Assembly (NCBI GenBank): GCA_045543675.1
Contig: JAZPXM010000073.1
Location: 1-13,918, forward strand
From: URNF01 sp045543675
GTDB lineage: Bacteria > Bacillota > Clostridia > Oscillospirales > Acutalibacteraceae
Reading direction: 5' to 3'
Length of the DNA stretch: 13,918 nt
Below the pieces are notes generated by a model that was not told the origin of the DNA, ran no database searches, and saw only the letters and a program-made list of their open reading frames with translations. Each line of letters begins with the position of its first letter. Within the stretch, counting starts at the first letter, position 1. This document shows positions 12,763 to 13,918 of this stretch, piece after piece. The translations under genes were made by a program, and so were the position numbers.

Positions 12763-13221
12763 GTGCGCGTTTTGATTTTTTCCGATTCCCACGGAGACGG
12801 ACACGCTTTAACGGATGTGTTACTGCGCCATCCCGATATCACCACCGTTATACATTTGGGTGACGGCGCACGCGAGGCAGAAGATGCCGCACAGCAGTTC
12901 CCTAATTATACCTTTTATATAGTACGCGGCAATTGCGACTATGCGGGGACGGCACCGGACAGCCGTTTGGAAACGATAGGCGGCAAAAAGATATTCCTGA
13001 CCCACGGGCACCGCTTTCATGTGAAGTGCGGTTTGTACACCTACGATTGTGCTGCCCGTGAACGCGGCGCACAGGTGGCGCTGTTTGGCCACACCCACCA
13101 ACCGTTTGAAGATTATAACGACGGCATGTACCTTTTTAATCCCGGATCACTCAGAAACGGCAGTTACGGCATTATGGATGTGTCAGTTTCCGGACTTATC
13201 TTCCGACATATGAAACGCTAA
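12763..13221 (+). CDS. YfcE/MJ0936-family metallophosphoesterase
   Basis: A 152-residue calcineurin-like phosphodiesterase. All metal-site motifs are present: D8-S-H10, G33-D34, G56-N57-C58-D59, T80-H81-G82-H83 and G109-H110-T111-H112. Family members are Mn2+-dependent and hydrolyse phosphodiester model substrates in vitro; the natural substrate is unclear. Length is close to the family norm. The start is GTG at 12763 with AAAGGGG (12748-12754) 8 nt upstream. An ATG two bases earlier (12761) is out of frame and stops after four codons, so it could compete weakly for ribosomes. It is a single gene between the divergent small-protein operon and the rRNA operon; the only candidate promoter is a partial extended -10. 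Confidence 0.93.
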   Translation: MRVLIFSDSHGDGHALTDVLLRHPDITTVIHLGDGAREAEDAAQQFPNYTFYIVRGNCDYAGTAPDSRLETIGGKKIFLTHGHRFHVKCGLYTYDCAARERGAQVALFGHTHQPFEDYNDGMYLFNPGSLRNGSYGIMDVSVSGLIFRHMKR

Positions 13222-13265
13222 AAACACAGTATATTGTTGTTTGAAAACCACCCAACCACAAGTCA

Positions 13266-13337
13266 AAAAAAGTTCTTAAAAAAGTTTGAAAAAAATTAAA
13301 AAAAGGTGTTGACAAATCGAGAAATGGGTGGTATTAT
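13266..13337 (+). promoter_or_regulatory. rRNA operon promoter with A-tract UP-like element
   Basis: Perfect TTGACA (13309-13314), an ideal 17-nt spacer and TATTAT (13332-13337). Directly upstream is a run of phased A-tracts (13266-13305), the usual form of an UP element that binds the RNA polymerase alpha C-terminal domains. The expected start is about 13344. The 45 nt between the phosphoesterase stop and this element hold nothing I can recognise. Confidence 0.88.
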
Positions 13338-13343
13338 AGCAAA

Positions 13344-13529
13344 GCTGTCCCGCAAGAGACAGCACAGGACCTTGAAAATTAAACAACGAGACAAGAACAC
13401 TTTACCCGTTAATTCACATCGAAAAGATGCAAGTGGGTGAGAGGCCCACGAAACAAAGACGCATAGCGTCGATGAGTCAACAAAGACTCTAAAAACGATT
13501 AGAGCGACCGCAAGGTTGTTTTGATACCA
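13344..13529 (+). other. rRNA operon leader RNA
   Basis: The ~185-nt pre-rRNA leader holds a series of hairpins: GCTGTC/GACAGC (13344-13363), GTGGG/CCCAC (13433-13449), GACGC-ATA-GCGTC (13458-13470), GAGTC/GACTC (13474-13489) and CTCTAA/TTAGAG (13487-13504). The last two share bases and cannot both form. ACCTTGAAAATTAAACAA (13369-13386) is close to a sequence common in Firmicutes rRNA leaders and spacers. The leader should be removed during 16S maturation. Confidence 0.7.

Positions 13530-13918
<389 letters not shown>

Overview
The window looks like a chromosomal segment from a low- to mid-GC Clostridia member, plausibly the Oscillospirales/Ruminococcaceae area. The evidence is strong AGGAGG-type ribosome binding sites, sigma-A promoters, a Firmicutes-style rRNA leader, a 16S 5' end of clostridial type at the right edge, and gene families typical of that class (YfhO, small S1-domain protein, OadB with a mini-OadG). 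No species can be named from this.

Layout. 1-163 holds a palindromic repeat-like stretch and a terminator. 164-2113 (minus) is a two-gene membrane operon: a PAP2 lipid phosphatase and a CNNM/CorC-type CBS transporter. 2149-2350 holds two divergent promoters and, on plus, a candidate yybP-ykoY-type riboswitch whose closing stem overlaps a 17-bp terminator hairpin. It controls 2405-3691, an orphan sodium-pump beta subunit (OadB) followed by a 46-residue OadG-like subunit, with no alpha or biotin subunit in view. 3692-3919 is an array of at least eight short hairpins joined by a conserved 9-mer. After it come a near-consensus promoter, a four-helix-bundle (23S IVP/S23-like) gene and an AT-rich membrane-protein gene, ending at a terminator near 4818-4850. 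This block looks like an inserted accessory island.

4895-7861 (minus) is a large YfhO-family membrane protein, divergent from an S1-domain RNA-binding protein (7984-8904). Then come a lipoprotein solute-binding protein (9006-10616) and an NADP-type isocitrate dehydrogenase (10634-11836), probably co-transcribed. 11881-12706 (minus) is a tightly packed operon of three small unrecognised proteins, divergent from a YfcE-type metallophosphoesterase (12763-13221). 13222-13529 is an rRNA promoter with an A-tract UP-like element and a hairpin-rich leader, followed by the first ~390 nt of a 16S rRNA gene that runs off the window.

Most genes are ordinary housekeeping or envelope functions. The two places that deserve attention are the hairpin array with its four-helix-bundle gene, and the riboswitch-controlled orphan OadB/mini-OadG pair, where the RNA suggests metal-ion control of a protein normally known as a decarboxylase-driven sodium pump.
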